Below, in pieces: positions 54,094-62,474 of a stretch of DNA of 64,000 nt. The stretch covers positions 372,001 through 436,000 of the forward strand of contig CAWGSF010000001.1 in the NCBI GenBank assembly GCA_963825255.1. Direction: 5' to 3'. Origin of the DNA: JAIBJN01 sp963825255 (GTDB lineage: Bacteria > Actinomycetota > Thermoleophilia > Gaiellales > Gaiellaceae). The position numbers and the translations under genes were made by a program. The first letter of the stretch is position 1. The number at the start of each line of letters is the position of its first letter. The notes under the pieces are model-generated. The model ran no database searches and was not told the DNA's origin. It was given only the letters and a program-made list of their open reading frames with translations.

Positions 54094-54387
54094 TCAGTCC
54101 GGAAGGACGTCGGTCAGTCCCATGAACGCGACGAGCTCGAGCAGCTCCGGCGAGGCGTGGCGGAGCCGCACCTGGCACCCCGCGCGGCGGGCCGCGAGCT
54201 GGAGGCGGGCCAGGGCGTCGACGGTGACCGCGTCCGAATCGACGCCCGCCACGTCGCAGTAGGCGATCTCGGCGCCGCTTCCGGCGAAGATGGCGCACAC
54301 CCGGTCGCAGAGACCCGGAAGATCGGCGCGGGCGATGGGGCCGTGAACGGCGAACGCAACCGTTCGCGGCAGTGGCGAGGGCATCAC
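54094..54387 (-). CDS. STAS-domain protein
   Basis: 97 residues; GTG at 54387 or ATG three bases later. The fold pattern reads TVAFAVHGPIARADLPGLCD, then IAYCDVAGVDSDAVTVDALA and LELVAFMGLTDVLP, typical of STAS anti-sigma-factor antagonists. The usual phosphorylatable Ser/Thr pair after the DV is DSDAVTVD, so a serine is present. A role in anti-sigma control is possible; the SpoIIE-type phosphatase at 5.7 kb is a distant candidate partner. Confidence 0.8.
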   Translation of the reverse strand: MMPSPLPRTVAFAVHGPIARADLPGLCDRVCAIFAGSGAEIAYCDVAGVDSDAVTVDALARLQLAARRAGCQVRLRHASPELLELVAFMGLTDVLPD

Positions 54388-54413
54388 GCGTAGGACTCCC
54401 CGGCGCCGCTAGT

Positions 54414-54435
54414 CTCATCGAAGGCGACCGATGAG
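54414..54435. promoter_or_regulatory. Operator-like inverted repeat upstream of the DHA2 transporter
   Basis: CTCATCG (54414-54420) and CGATGAG (54429-54435) form a 7-bp inverted repeat with an 8-base spacer, about 60 bases before the transporter start and 30 bases before the STAS gene on the other strand. Repressor binding is a guess. Confidence 0.35.
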
Positions 54436-54496
54436 TTTGGCGTCCGGTCCCGGTCGGATGTTTCGAGACGGACGACCGGGAAAGGATGAAACCCTG

Positions 54497-55939
54497 ATGA
54501 CCTTGGACACCCGCAGACGCTGGCTCGCACTCGTCGTGCTGTGCCTCGGCGACCTCATGATCGTGCTCGACACGACGATCGTGAACGTCGCCCTGCCCTC
54601 GATCCGGGAGGACCTCGGCTTCTCGCAGTCCTCGCTTGCCTGGGTCGTGAACGCCTATCTGCTGACCTTCGGCGGGTTCCTCCTCCTCGGCGGCCGCCTG
54701 GGAGACCTCTACGGCCACCGCCGCCTCTTCCTGAGCGGCCTCGGCCTGTTCACGGGCGCGTCGCTCGCCTGCGGCCTGGCCGGCTCACAGGCGTTCCTCA
54801 TCACCGCGCGCGCCGTGCAGGGCCTCGGCGGCGCGATCGTGGCGGCCGTCGCCCTCTCCCTGATCATGACCCTCTTCACCGAGCAGGGCGAGCGCGCGAA
54901 GGCGATGGGCGTCATCGGCTTCGTGGCCGCCGGCGGCGGAAGCGTCGGCGTGATCCTCGGCGGCGTGCTCACCGACGTCCTCGACTGGCACTGGATCTTC
55001 CTGGTCAACGTCCCGATCGGCGTGGCCGTCTTCGTGCTGTCGCTCATGCTCCTGCCGTCGAGCCGCGGGCAGGCGGGCGAGGGGCGGCTGGACGTCGCCG
55101 GCGCGGCGACGGTGACCGGCTCGCTGATGCTCGCCGTGTACGCGATCGTCAACGGCAACGAGGTGGGCTGGACGTCCGGGCGGACGGTCGGCCTGCTGGC
55201 GCTCGCGGCGGCGCTCATGGGGACGTTCCTGGTCATCGAGTCCCGGGCGACCTCGCCGCTCGTCCCGCTCGGCCTCTTCCGCCTGCGCAACGTCGCGACC
55301 GCGAACGTCGTCGGGATCCTCTGGTCGGCCGCGATGTTCGCCTGGTTCTTCCTCGCCGCCCTCTACCTGCAGCTCGTCTTGGGCTACAGCTCGCTCGAGG
55401 TGGGGCTCGCCTTCCTGCCGGCCACGATCATCATGGGCGCCTTCTCCCTCGGCCTCTCGGCCAAGCTCGTCATGCGCTTCGGCATCCGGATGCCGCTCGC
55501 CACGGGCATGGCGTTCGTCGCGGTCGGGCTCGCGCTCTTCGCGCGCGCGCCGGTGGACGGTAGCTTCGCGGTCGACGTCCTGCCGAGCATGATCATTCTC
55601 GGCTTCGGCGTCGGCATGGCGATGAACCCGGTGCTCCTGGCGGCGATGAGCGACGTGCCGCCGGAAGAGGCAGGGCTCGCGTCCGGGGTCGTCAACACGG
55701 CCTTCATGATGGGCGGCGCGCTCGGCCTCGCCGTCCTGGCGAGCCTCGCGGCGTCCAGGACCGACACCCTGCTCGCGTCCGGCGACGACTCTCTCGCCGC
55801 CCTCACCGGCGGGTACCACGCCGCGTTCCTGGTGGGAGCGCTCTTCGCAGCCGTCGCCGCCGTCCTCGCCGCCGTGCTCCTGCGCGCCCCGGAGGCCGCG
55901 ACGGCGACCGAGGCCGAGTCCGTCCCCGAAGCTGCCTAG
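54497..55939 (+). CDS. DHA2-type MFS drug-efflux transporter (EmrB/QacA family)
   Basis: 480 residues, about 14 membrane helices. Start ATG 54497 gives MTLDTRRRWLALVVLC; an upstream in-frame ATG at 54431 is less likely. Motif D1 LDTTIVNVALPSIREDLGFS, motif A GGRLGDLYGHRRLF and motif C GGGSVGVILGGVLTD are clear. It likely exports drugs using the proton gradient. The next operon is an ABC exporter, so the region is rich in efflux functions. Confidence 0.94.
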   Translation: MTLDTRRRWLALVVLCLGDLMIVLDTTIVNVALPSIREDLGFSQSSLAWVVNAYLLTFGGFLLLGGRLGDLYGHRRLFLSGLGLFTGASLACGLAGSQAFLITARAVQGLGGAIVAAVALSLIMTLFTEQGERAKAMGVIGFVAAGGGSVGVILGGVLTDVLDWHWIFLVNVPIGVAVFVLSLMLLPSSRGQAGEGRLDVAGAATVTGSLMLAVYAIVNGNEVGWTSGRTVGLLALAAALMGTFLVIESRATSPLVPLGLFRLRNVATANVVGILWSAAMFAWFFLAALYLQLVLGYSSLEVGLAFLPATIIMGAFSLGLSAKLVMRFGIRMPLATGMAFVAVGLALFARAPVDGSFAVDVLPSMIILGFGVGMAMNPVLLAAMSDVPPEEAGLASGVVNTAFMMGGALGLAVLASLAASRTDTLLASGDDSLAALTGGYHAAFLVGALFAAVAAVLAAVLLRAPEAATATEAESVPEAA

Positions 55940-55967
55940 CCGTCCGGCGGACTGGCAAGCTGAGGGC

Positions 55968-56867
55968 GTGAGCGACGGGCTTGCCATCCGCCTGCGCGGG
56001 GTCGTCAAGCGCTACGGGCCGATCACGGCCGTGAACGGGCTCGACCTCGACGTGCCGCTCGGCACGTGCGTCGGCCTCCTCGGGCCCAACGGCGCGGGCA
56101 AGTCGACGACCATGCGGATGCTCACGGCGCAGGCGATCGCCGACGAGGGCGAGCTCGAGGTGCTCGGCTTCACCTTGCCGGGAGAGTCGAAGGCCGCCCG
56201 GGCGCAGTGCGGGGTCGCGCCGCAGCTCGACAACCTCGACGTCACCCTGACCGTGGAGCAGAACCTCCGCGTCTTCGCGCATCTCTACCGGATCGGCCGC
56301 GCCGACCGCCGCGAGGCCGTCGAGCGCGCGATCACGATGGCCAACCTCGTCGACCGGCGGGACAGCCGGGTGGACACGCTCTCCGGCGGGATGAGGAGGC
56401 GCCTGCTCATCGCGCGCGCGCTCGTCCACCGGCCGCGCCTCGTCCTGCTCGACGAGCCGACCGTCGGTCTCGACCCCCAGGTGCGCCAGGAGCTCTGGGC
56501 GCTGATCGACGCCCTGCGGGCGGAAGGGACGACGATCCTCATGTCCACCCACTACATCGAGGAGGCCGAGCGCCTCGCCGACACCGTCCTGATCATGTCG
56601 CACGGAAGCGCGGTCGCCGCGGGGCCGCCGGCGCAGCTCGTCGCCGAGCACGCCGGGCGGGAGGCGATCGAGGTCTACGGGCCGCCGGCGAAGCTCGCCG
56701 AGACCGAGCAGGCGTGCCGCGCCGCGGGGCTCGCGACACGCCGCACGGGGACGAGCGTCTCCGTGCTCGGCGTCGAGCGCGCGGACGGGCGCGCGCCCGA
56801 GGGCGAGCGACGCCCGGCGAACCTCGAGGACGTGTTCGTGCTCCTCACGGGCGAGGAGATCGACTGA
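55968..56867 (+). CDS. ABC transporter ATPase (DrrA/NodI-like)
   Basis: 299 residues with a GTG start. Walker A GPNGAGKSTTMRML (Lys45), signature TLSGGMRRRLLIARAL, Walker B RLVLLDEPTVGLD and switch histidine STHYIEEAERL. The C-terminal extension (RAPEGERRPANLEDVFVLLT) is that of DrrA-type drug exporters. Its TGA shares a base with the next ATG (TGATG). Confidence 0.95.
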   Translation: MSDGLAIRLRGVVKRYGPITAVNGLDLDVPLGTCVGLLGPNGAGKSTTMRMLTAQAIADEGELEVLGFTLPGESKAARAQCGVAPQLDNLDVTLTVEQNLRVFAHLYRIGRADRREAVERAITMANLVDRRDSRVDTLSGGMRRRLLIARALVHRPRLVLLDEPTVGLDPQVRQELWALIDALRAEGTTILMSTHYIEEAERLADTVLIMSHGSAVAAGPPAQLVAEHAGREAIEVYGPPAKLAETEQACRAAGLATRRTGTSVSVLGVERADGRAPEGERRPANLEDVFVLLTGEEID

Positions 56868-57661
56868 TGGCCGTGCAGCCGGCCCGCGCGCCCACGATCG
56901 GCCGCCTGGAGCGCCCCGCGATCACGGGCGTGCTCGTCCGGGAGATCGTCAACTTCTCCTCGTACTGGCGCTCGGCGACGTTCTCCTCCACGGTCGAGCC
57001 GACCATCTACCTGCTCGCCTTCGGCTTCGGCTTCGGCGCCCTCGTCAACCAGGTCGGCGGCTACGACTACGTCGAGTTCATAGGCACGGGGATCGTGGCC
57101 ACCGCCGTGCTGTTCTCGAGCGCCTTCCCGGCCATGTTCGGGACGTTCGTGAAATACAAGTTTCAGCGTACGTACGACGCCATCCTGGCGGCTCCCGTGG
57201 ACACCGAGGAGCTCGTCACCGCGGAGGCGCTCTGGATCGCGATGCGCACGGGCGTCTTCGGCTGCGTGCCGATGGTCGTCGCGATCTTCTTCGGACTCGA
57301 CCCGTCGTGGGGGATGCTCGCGGTTCCGTTCATCGCGTTCATCTCCGGCTACGGCTGGGCCTGCTTCGGGATCTCGATCGCCGGGTTCGCCAGGTCGTTC
57401 GAGAACTTCAGCTACGTCGTCAGCGCCGTGCTCACGCCGCTCTTCCTCGTCGCCGGCACCTTCTTCCCCATCAGCACGCTGCCGGAGTGGGCCCAGGTCC
57501 TGGCGAACTTCAACCCGCTCTACCAGTGTGTCGAGCTCGTCCGCGGCGCGGCGTTCGGCTGGGTCTGGACGGATCTCCTCCGCCTCGGCGCGCTGATCGT
57601 GTTCGGGCTCGCCACCTGGCGCATCGCGATCTACGCGATGACGCGCAAGCTCGTCGACTAG
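56867..57661 (+). CDS. ABC-2 type permease (DrrB/NodJ-like)
   Basis: 264 residues, six membrane helices. It includes VREIVNFSSYWRSATFSSTV, FGFGALVNQVGGYDYVEFIG, FQRTYDAILAAPVDTEELVT and VAGTFFPISTLPEWAQVLAN, the conserved loop of ABC-2 exporters. It forms the membrane part of the exporter with the upstream ATPase. The stop shares CTAG with a small convergent gene. Confidence 0.95.
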   Translation: MAVQPARAPTIGRLERPAITGVLVREIVNFSSYWRSATFSSTVEPTIYLLAFGFGFGALVNQVGGYDYVEFIGTGIVATAVLFSSAFPAMFGTFVKYKFQRTYDAILAAPVDTEELVTAEALWIAMRTGVFGCVPMVVAIFFGLDPSWGMLAVPFIAFISGYGWACFGISIAGFARSFENFSYVVSAVLTPLFLVAGTFFPISTLPEWAQVLANFNPLYQCVELVRGAAFGWVWTDLLRLGALIVFGLATWRIAIYAMTRKLVD

Positions 57662-57822
57662 CGGCCGGTCTTGACGATCGTCGGCGCGTGCGCGGCCGCG
57701 AGGTCGAGCGCGAGCGCGAGGAGCAGCCAGCCCGCCCAGAAGTTCACGGGGTCGAACGTGAGCCCTTCCTCGTCGCCGATGAGGTCCGCGATGAGCCAGA
57801 CTATGAACCAGATGATTGTCAT
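57658..57822 (-). CDS. 54-residue membrane protein downstream of the sensor kinase
   Basis: Starts MTIIWFIVWLIADLIGDEEG and continues with a second helix FWAGWLLLALALDLAAAHAP, ending IVKTGR. It begins 21 bases after the kinase stop and has a fair ribosome-binding site (GGCGAGAA). Its stop shares CTAG with the permease. Two short helices with an acidic loop make it a plausible real small protein. Function unknown. Confidence 0.65.
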   Translation of the reverse strand: MTIIWFIVWLIADLIGDEEGLTFDPVNFWAGWLLLALALDLAAAHAPTIVKTGR

Positions 57823-57842
57823 GGCGGCATTCTCGCCGCCCT

Positions 57843-59213
57843 CTACCCCCGCGGGAGCGAGAGCCAGACGTCGGCGCCGCCGCGCTCGAGGTTCGCGGCG
57901 TACGCCGAGCCCCCGTGCGCCCGCGCGATCACGTCGGCGATCGTCAGGCCGAGGCCGGCGCCGTCGCCCGCGCGGGCATCGTCAGCACGGCTGAAGCGGT
58001 CGAACGCGTGCGGGAGGTACTCCGCGGGGAAGCCGACGCCCTCGTCGAGGACGTGCAGCTCGACGAGGCCGTTCGACTCGGCGGCGGCGAGCCGGATCGT
58101 CCCGCGGCCGTGGCGGAGGGCGTTCTCGACGAGGTTTCCGAGCGCCTGCTCCAGCCGAAGTGCGTCCCCCGCGAGCTCGAGGTCGCTGTCCGTGTCCACC
58201 TCGATCGCCCGCTCGGCCGACCGGGCGCGGGCCGAGAACCGCTCGGCGACGTGCGCGAGGAGCTCGCGCGACGAGACGCGGTCGCGCCGGACGGAAAGGC
58301 GGCCCTGGTCGGCGCGGGCGAGGACGAGCAGGTCGTCGGCGAGAAGGGCGAGACGCTCGGCCTCGGCCGCCGCCGAGCGAACCGTCCGCTCGAGCTCCAC
58401 CTGCGAGCGCGGCCGTCGCAGGGCGAGCTCGAGCTCGGCCCTGAGGATCGCGAGCGGCGTCCGCAGCTCGTGGCCGGCGTCGGCGACGAAGGTGCGCTCG
58501 CGCTCGAGCGCCGCCTCGAGCCGGTCCAGCATGGCGTTCAGCGTCTCGCCCAGGCGATGGATCTCGTCGTGCGAGCCGGGCAGGGGCAGGCGCCGGCCCG
58601 GCTCGGAGGCCGAGATCGCGGACGCCTCCGCGCGCATCGACTCCACGGGGCGCAGCGCCGCCGTGGCAAGCCCGTATCCGAGGAGCGAGGCGAGCACGAG
58701 CGCCGCCGGCCCGACGAGGAAGAGCTCGGTCAGGAATCCTCCGACGGTCTCGTCGCGGTCGTCGAGCGACGCGCCGATGACGAGGACGCGCGGCCCGCTC
58801 GGCGTCTCCACCGGGACGGCGAGGATCCGGGCGCGGCCCGAGACGCCGGGCGCCCCGTCGACCTCCGTCGTGATCGAGCCGCGCTCCGCGCGGGCGAGCT
58901 CGTCCACCGTGAGCAGCGGTTCCGGCCCCAGCGTGGGCGTCTGCTCGACGATCCGACCGTCCGGAGAAAGCAGCTGGGCGAAGCGTTCGTCCGCGTCGGC
59001 ACTCGAGCCCGAGAAGGCCGGCTCGGTGTCTCCGGCCCGCAGGGAAGGAACGATGTCGGCGGCACGCGCCGTGAGGCCTTCGTCGACGGCCTGATCGAGC
59101 GAGTCGGCGAGCCTGGCGTAGAGGAAGACGCCGGTGGCGACGAGGACGACCGCCATGGCGAGCGCGAAGGCGAGGGTGAGGCGGAGGCGGATCGGAAGCC
59201 GGCTCATCGTCAC
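57843..59213 (-). CDS. Sensor histidine kinase of an OmpR-type pair
   Basis: 456 residues. Two membrane helices (LTLAFALAMAVVLVATGVFL and LFLVGPAALVLASLLGYGLA) flank an outer sensor of about 125 residues. HAMP is near 185-237, then the phospho-accepting His248 (FVADAGHELRTPLAIL), NLVENALRHGRGTIRLA, LDEGVGFPAEYLPHAFDRFS and DGAGLGLTIADVIARAHGG. GTG 59213 overlaps the regulator stop as GTGA (ATG 59207 is an alternative), so the pair is co-translated. Confidence 0.95.
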   Translation of the reverse strand: MTMSRLPIRLRLTLAFALAMAVVLVATGVFLYARLADSLDQAVDEGLTARAADIVPSLRAGDTEPAFSGSSADADERFAQLLSPDGRIVEQTPTLGPEPLLTVDELARAERGSITTEVDGAPGVSGRARILAVPVETPSGPRVLVIGASLDDRDETVGGFLTELFLVGPAALVLASLLGYGLATAALRPVESMRAEASAISASEPGRRLPLPGSHDEIHRLGETLNAMLDRLEAALERERTFVADAGHELRTPLAILRAELELALRRPRSQVELERTVRSAAAEAERLALLADDLLVLARADQGRLSVRRDRVSSRELLAHVAERFSARARSAERAIEVDTDSDLELAGDALRLEQALGNLVENALRHGRGTIRLAAAESNGLVELHVLDEGVGFPAEYLPHAFDRFSRADDARAGDGAGLGLTIADVIARAHGGSAYAANLERGGADVWLSLPRG

Positions 59214-59881
59214 TCCCGGCGAAGCCGGTATCCGGCCCCCCGCACGGTCTCGATCGAGCTCCGGCCGAAGGGCCGGTCGACCTTCTCGCGCAGGTAGCGC
59301 ACGTAGACGTCGACGACGTTCGAGCGGTTCTCGTACGCGTAGTCCCAGCAGTGCTCGAGCAGCTGGTAGCGCGAGAGCACCTCGCCGGGACGGCGCATGA
59401 ACGTCTCGAGAAGGGCGAACTCCTTCGTCGAGAGCTTCACCTCGGTCTGGGCACGCCAGACCTGCCGCGTCGCCGGGTCGAGCTGGAGGTCACCGACCTC
59501 GAGGACGGCCGGGCGCTCGAGCGGGGGGCGGCGGGCGAGCGCGCGGAGACGCGCGAGGAGCTCGGCGAAGGAGAAGGGCTTCGTCAGGTAGTCGTCCGCG
59601 CCGGCGTCGAGCCCGGCGACCCTGTCCTCCACGGCGTCGCGGGCCGTCAGCATCAGCACCGGCGCCCAGTGCCCCTTCTCCCGCAGGCTCCGGCAGACGT
59701 CGAAGCCGTCCCCGCCGGGGAGCATGACGTCGAGCACGATGGCGTCGTAGTCGGTCGCGGCCGCCATCCAGAGGGCGTCGTGGCCGTCCTTCGCGACGTC
59801 GGCGGCGAGGCCCTCCTCGGTGAGGCCCCGCCGGATGAGGCCGGCCATCTTCACGTCGTCCTCGACGATCAAGACGCGCAC
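59210..59881 (-). CDS. OmpR/PhoB-family response regulator
   Basis: 223 residues with a GTG start. Receiver: IVEDDVKMAGLIRRGLTEEG, phospho-acceptor Asp51 (IVLDVMLPGGDGF), Lys101 (YLTKPF). Winged-helix output: LSTKEFALLETFMRRPGEVL and NVVDVYVRYLREKVDRPF, ending IETVRGAGYRLRRE. Partner of the downstream kinase. Probable binding sites lie directly upstream, between it and the divergent PepSY gene. Confidence 0.96.
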   Translation of the reverse strand: MRVLIVEDDVKMAGLIRRGLTEEGLAADVAKDGHDALWMAAATDYDAIVLDVMLPGGDGFDVCRSLREKGHWAPVLMLTARDAVEDRVAGLDAGADDYLTKPFSFAELLARLRALARRPPLERPAVLEVGDLQLDPATRQVWRAQTEVKLSTKEFALLETFMRRPGEVLSRYQLLEHCWDYAYENRSNVVDVYVRYLREKVDRPFGRSSIETVRGAGYRLRRE

Positions 59882-59902
59882 CTCACCGATTGTCCCACTG
59901 GA

Positions 59903-59943
59903 GATGAGAGAAGGATGAGAGCGAGCCCCGGGGCGCTCTCATC
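59903..59943. promoter_or_regulatory. Probable response-regulator binding repeats
   Basis: GATGAGAG occurs at 59903-59910 and 59914-59921, exactly 11 bases apart (one helical turn), as expected for tandem OmpR-type dimer sites. A third copy is inverted (CTCTCATC, 59936-59943); with the second it also forms a 10-bp-armed palindrome around AGCCCCGGGG. The site sits between the divergent regulator and PepSY genes, so it could control both. Confidence 0.65.
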
Positions 59944-59997
59944 GTCGTCTCAGCTGGGCTGGCTACCGTCGCCACCGTCAGCCGAGAAGGAGGCGAG

Positions 59998-60327
59998 ATG
60001 AGCGGGAAGTGGGTCAAGATCGGAGCCGCGACTGTCGTCGTCGCAGCACTTGCAGGCGGGGGAGTTGCCTGGTCGACGGCAGGGGACAGCGACGAGTCCG
60101 TGACGGGACCGGAGGCCGACAGGGCCGCCGCGGCCGCGGTCGCCCACGTCGGTGGCGGCCAGGCGGCCGAGGTCGAGCGGGCCGAGGGCGGCCCCGGCTG
60201 GGAGGTCGAGGTCAGGCGCGCCGACGGGTCGACCGTCGAGGTGAACCTCGACCAGGGCTACCACGTCGTCGGCACGCAGCAGGACTCCGAGAACGGCGAC
60301 GACGACTCGGGGCCCGGCGACGACTAG
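59998..60327 (+). CDS. PepSY-domain exported protein
   Basis: 109 residues from ATG 59998, with GAAGGAGGCGAG upstream. A signal or anchor (VKIGAATVVVAALAGGGVAW) is followed by one PepSY unit: AAAAAVAHVGGGQAAEVERA, WEVEVRRADGSTVEVNLDQG, YHVVG. The tail is acidic (GDDDSGPGDD). PepSY proteins next to two-component genes are thought to modulate sensing or be the regulated output. The stop shares CTAG with the TetR gene. Confidence 0.9.
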   Translation: MSGKWVKIGAATVVVAALAGGGVAWSTAGDSDESVTGPEADRAAAAAVAHVGGGQAAEVERAEGGPGWEVEVRRADGSTVEVNLDQGYHVVGTQQDSENGDDDSGPGDD

Positions 60328-60959
60328 GCGGGGCTGAAGAGGAGCTCGAGATACGTGCGGAAGTGGCGGAGCTGCCCTTTGAGCAGCCCCGGCTCCCCCA
60401 GCGCGCGGGAGAGGACGAAGGCGCCCTCGTAGAGCGCGACGCCCTCGTCGGCCAGGGCGTCGAGGTCCACCGGGATCCGCGGCGGATAGCGCTCGGCGAC
60501 CTCGTCGAGCTTCGCGCGCGTACGGTCGCGCCACTCGCGGAGGGCCTCCGCGATCAGCTCGCGGGTGCCCGGGTCGAACAGGTCGCGCTCGTAGCAGAAC
60601 GAGGCGAAGAGACACCCTGGATCCTCGTCGGCGAGCTCGTCCGCGCTCTCCTCCTGGAGGGCGACGAAGAGAAGCAGCTGCTGCAGGGGGTCGCGGCTCA
60701 TCCGCTCGGCGCGGGTGAAGAGCTCGTTCAGGACAGCCGTGTCCTCGGCCGCGTACCGCGCGACCAGAGCCCGAGCGAGGTCCTGCTTGGAGGGGAAATG
60801 GTGGAAGAAGCCGCCCTTCGTCGTGCCGGCCGCCTCGATCACGTCGTCCACCGACGTCCCCGCGTAGCCCTGCTTGAGGACCAGGGCCTGGGCCGCGTCG
60901 AGGATGCGCGTCCTCGTTGCCGTTCCGTCACGGGGCACGCCCGGAGTGTAGCGAACCAT
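60324..60959 (-). CDS. TetR-family transcriptional regulator
   Basis: 211 residues from ATG 60959. The N-terminal helix-turn-helix is ATRTRILDAAQALVLKQGYA with TSVDDVIEAAGTTKGGFFHH. The ligand-binding half contains LFASFCYERDLFDPGTRELI. The pattern is that of AcrR/YcdC-like repressors. It is divergent from the flavoprotein operon, and palindromes lie in the shared promoter region. Confidence 0.92.
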   Translation of the reverse strand: MVRYTPGVPRDGTATRTRILDAAQALVLKQGYAGTSVDDVIEAAGTTKGGFFHHFPSKQDLARALVARYAAEDTAVLNELFTRAERMSRDPLQQLLLFVALQEESADELADEDPGCLFASFCYERDLFDPGTRELIAEALREWRDRTRAKLDEVAERYPPRIPVDLDALADEGVALYEGAFVLSRALGEPGLLKGQLRHFRTYLELLFSPA

Positions 60960-61009
60960 CCGGTCTTCATCGAGGCCCCACACTCATCGTTTCTCCTGGC
61001 TCCAGGGTC

Positions 61010-61054
61010 TTGAAAAAGACTAATCGGTCTGTTATATGTACCGACTGTTCAGTC
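61010..61054 (+). promoter_or_regulatory. Promoter with TetR-operator-like palindromes for the flavoprotein operon
   Basis: TTGAAA (61010-61015) and TTATAT (61032-61037) are separated by 16 bases and form a good -35/-10 pair, standing out in this GC-rich DNA. AGACTAATCGGTCT (61017-61030) is partly palindromic and lies in the spacer. GACTGTTCAGTC (61043-61054) is a near-perfect palindrome just after the -10. Both are well placed for repression by the divergent TetR protein. Confidence 0.65.
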
Positions 61055-61082
61055 TGTTGACTGCGAGAGAGGAGCTGCGACG

Positions 61083-62474
61083 ATGGCAACCGCGCCGATG
61101 CTCGACCAGGCCGCGCTCGAGACACTGCGCGCGGGTCTCCGAGGCCCCGTGGTCCAGCCCGGCGACGGCGACTACGATGCCGCGCGGCGGATCTGGAACG
61201 GGATGGTCGACCGCCGCCCGGCTCTGATCGCCCGCTGCGAGGGCGTCGAGGACGTGATCGAGTCGGTCAGGTTCGCCCAGGAGCGGGGCCTCGCCGTCAC
61301 GGTCCGCGGGGGTGGCCACGGAGTGGCGGGGAACGCCCTCAACGACGGCGGGCTCGTCATCGACCTCTCGGGCATGAGGGGGGCCCGCGTCGATGCCGAG
61401 GCACGCACCGTCCGTGCCGAGGCCGGCTGCACCCTCGGTGACCTCGACGCCGAGACGCAGAGGTTCGGGCTCGCAACGCCGCTCGGCGTCGTCTCGGAGA
61501 CGGGGATCGCCGGCCTCACCCTCTCCGGCGGCATCGGCTACCTGCGCCGCCAGCATGGCCTCTCGAGCGACAATCTCGTCTCGGTCGAGGTCGTCACCGC
61601 CGACGGCGAGCGGCTCGTCGCCAGCGAGAGCGAGAACGAGGATCTGTTCTGGGCTCTGCGCGGCGGAGGAGGCGGCATCGCGGTCGCGACGGCCTTCGAG
61701 TATCGCCTCCATCCGGTCGGCCCCGAGGTCTTCTTCTGCTTCGTCCTCTACCCCGGCGAGCGAACCGCGGAGGTCTTGCGCGTCATCGACGAGTACACGG
61801 CGACGGGGCCGGACGAGGTGAGCCCGATCGGCGTCCTCGGCCGCGTTCCGCACGCGGACATGTTCCCGGCGGAGCTGCACGGCCGTCCCTTCGCCGCCGT
61901 TCTCGCGCTTCACCCCGGGGGCGCCGAGGAGGGCGAGCGGGCGCTCGCGCCGCTGCGAGAGCTCGGCGATCCGATCGCCGACCTGAGCGGCCCGATGCCG
62001 TACACGGACGCGCAGGCCGCGCTCGACGAGGACTACCCCGACGGACGCCTCTACTACTGGAAGTCGGCCGACGTCGACGAGCTCGGGGACGAGGCGATCG
62101 AGGAGCTGATCGGCGCGGCCGAGGACGCGCCCTCGGACCACTCGACCATCGACGTCTGGTACCACGGTGGCGCGATGGACCGCGTCGAGGCCGGGGCGAC
62201 CGCGTTCGGCGCTCGCCCGCGATACCTCATCGGCGTCGAGGCGAACTGGGACGAGGCCGATGCAGCGGAGGAGAACCTCGCGTGGGCCCGCGCGACCGCC
62301 GATCGGATGAAGCGCTTCGGGAGCGGCGGCGCGTATCTCAACTTCCCCGGGCTCTTCGAGGAGGGGTCGGAGCTCCTGCGCGCCTCGTTCGGGGACGAGA
62401 ACCTCGCGCGGCTGCGGGCGCTGAAGGAGCGGTACGACCCGGCCAACCTCCTCGGCGGTAGCCTGGCCCCATGA
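61083..62474 (+). CDS. FAD-binding (BBE-type) oxidoreductase
   Basis: 463 residues with GAGAGAGGAG upstream of the ATG. The PCMH FAD domain carries VRGGGHGVAGNALNDGGLVI with His79, the usual 8-alpha-histidyl FAD site, and TGIAGLTLSGGIGYLRRQHG. The second covalent cysteine of berberine-bridge-type enzymes is not seen, so FAD would be held by one bond. The C-terminal BBE motif is ERYDPANLLGGSLAP. Substrate unknown. The ATGA overlap couples it to the VOC gene. Confidence 0.93.
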   Translation: MATAPMLDQAALETLRAGLRGPVVQPGDGDYDAARRIWNGMVDRRPALIARCEGVEDVIESVRFAQERGLAVTVRGGGHGVAGNALNDGGLVIDLSGMRGARVDAEARTVRAEAGCTLGDLDAETQRFGLATPLGVVSETGIAGLTLSGGIGYLRRQHGLSSDNLVSVEVVTADGERLVASESENEDLFWALRGGGGGIAVATAFEYRLHPVGPEVFFCFVLYPGERTAEVLRVIDEYTATGPDEVSPIGVLGRVPHADMFPAELHGRPFAAVLALHPGGAEEGERALAPLRELGDPIADLSGPMPYTDAQAALDEDYPDGRLYYWKSADVDELGDEAIEELIGAAEDAPSDHSTIDVWYHGGAMDRVEAGATAFGARPRYLIGVEANWDEADAAEENLAWARATADRMKRFGSGGAYLNFPGLFEEGSELLRASFGDENLARLRALKERYDPANLLGGSLAP

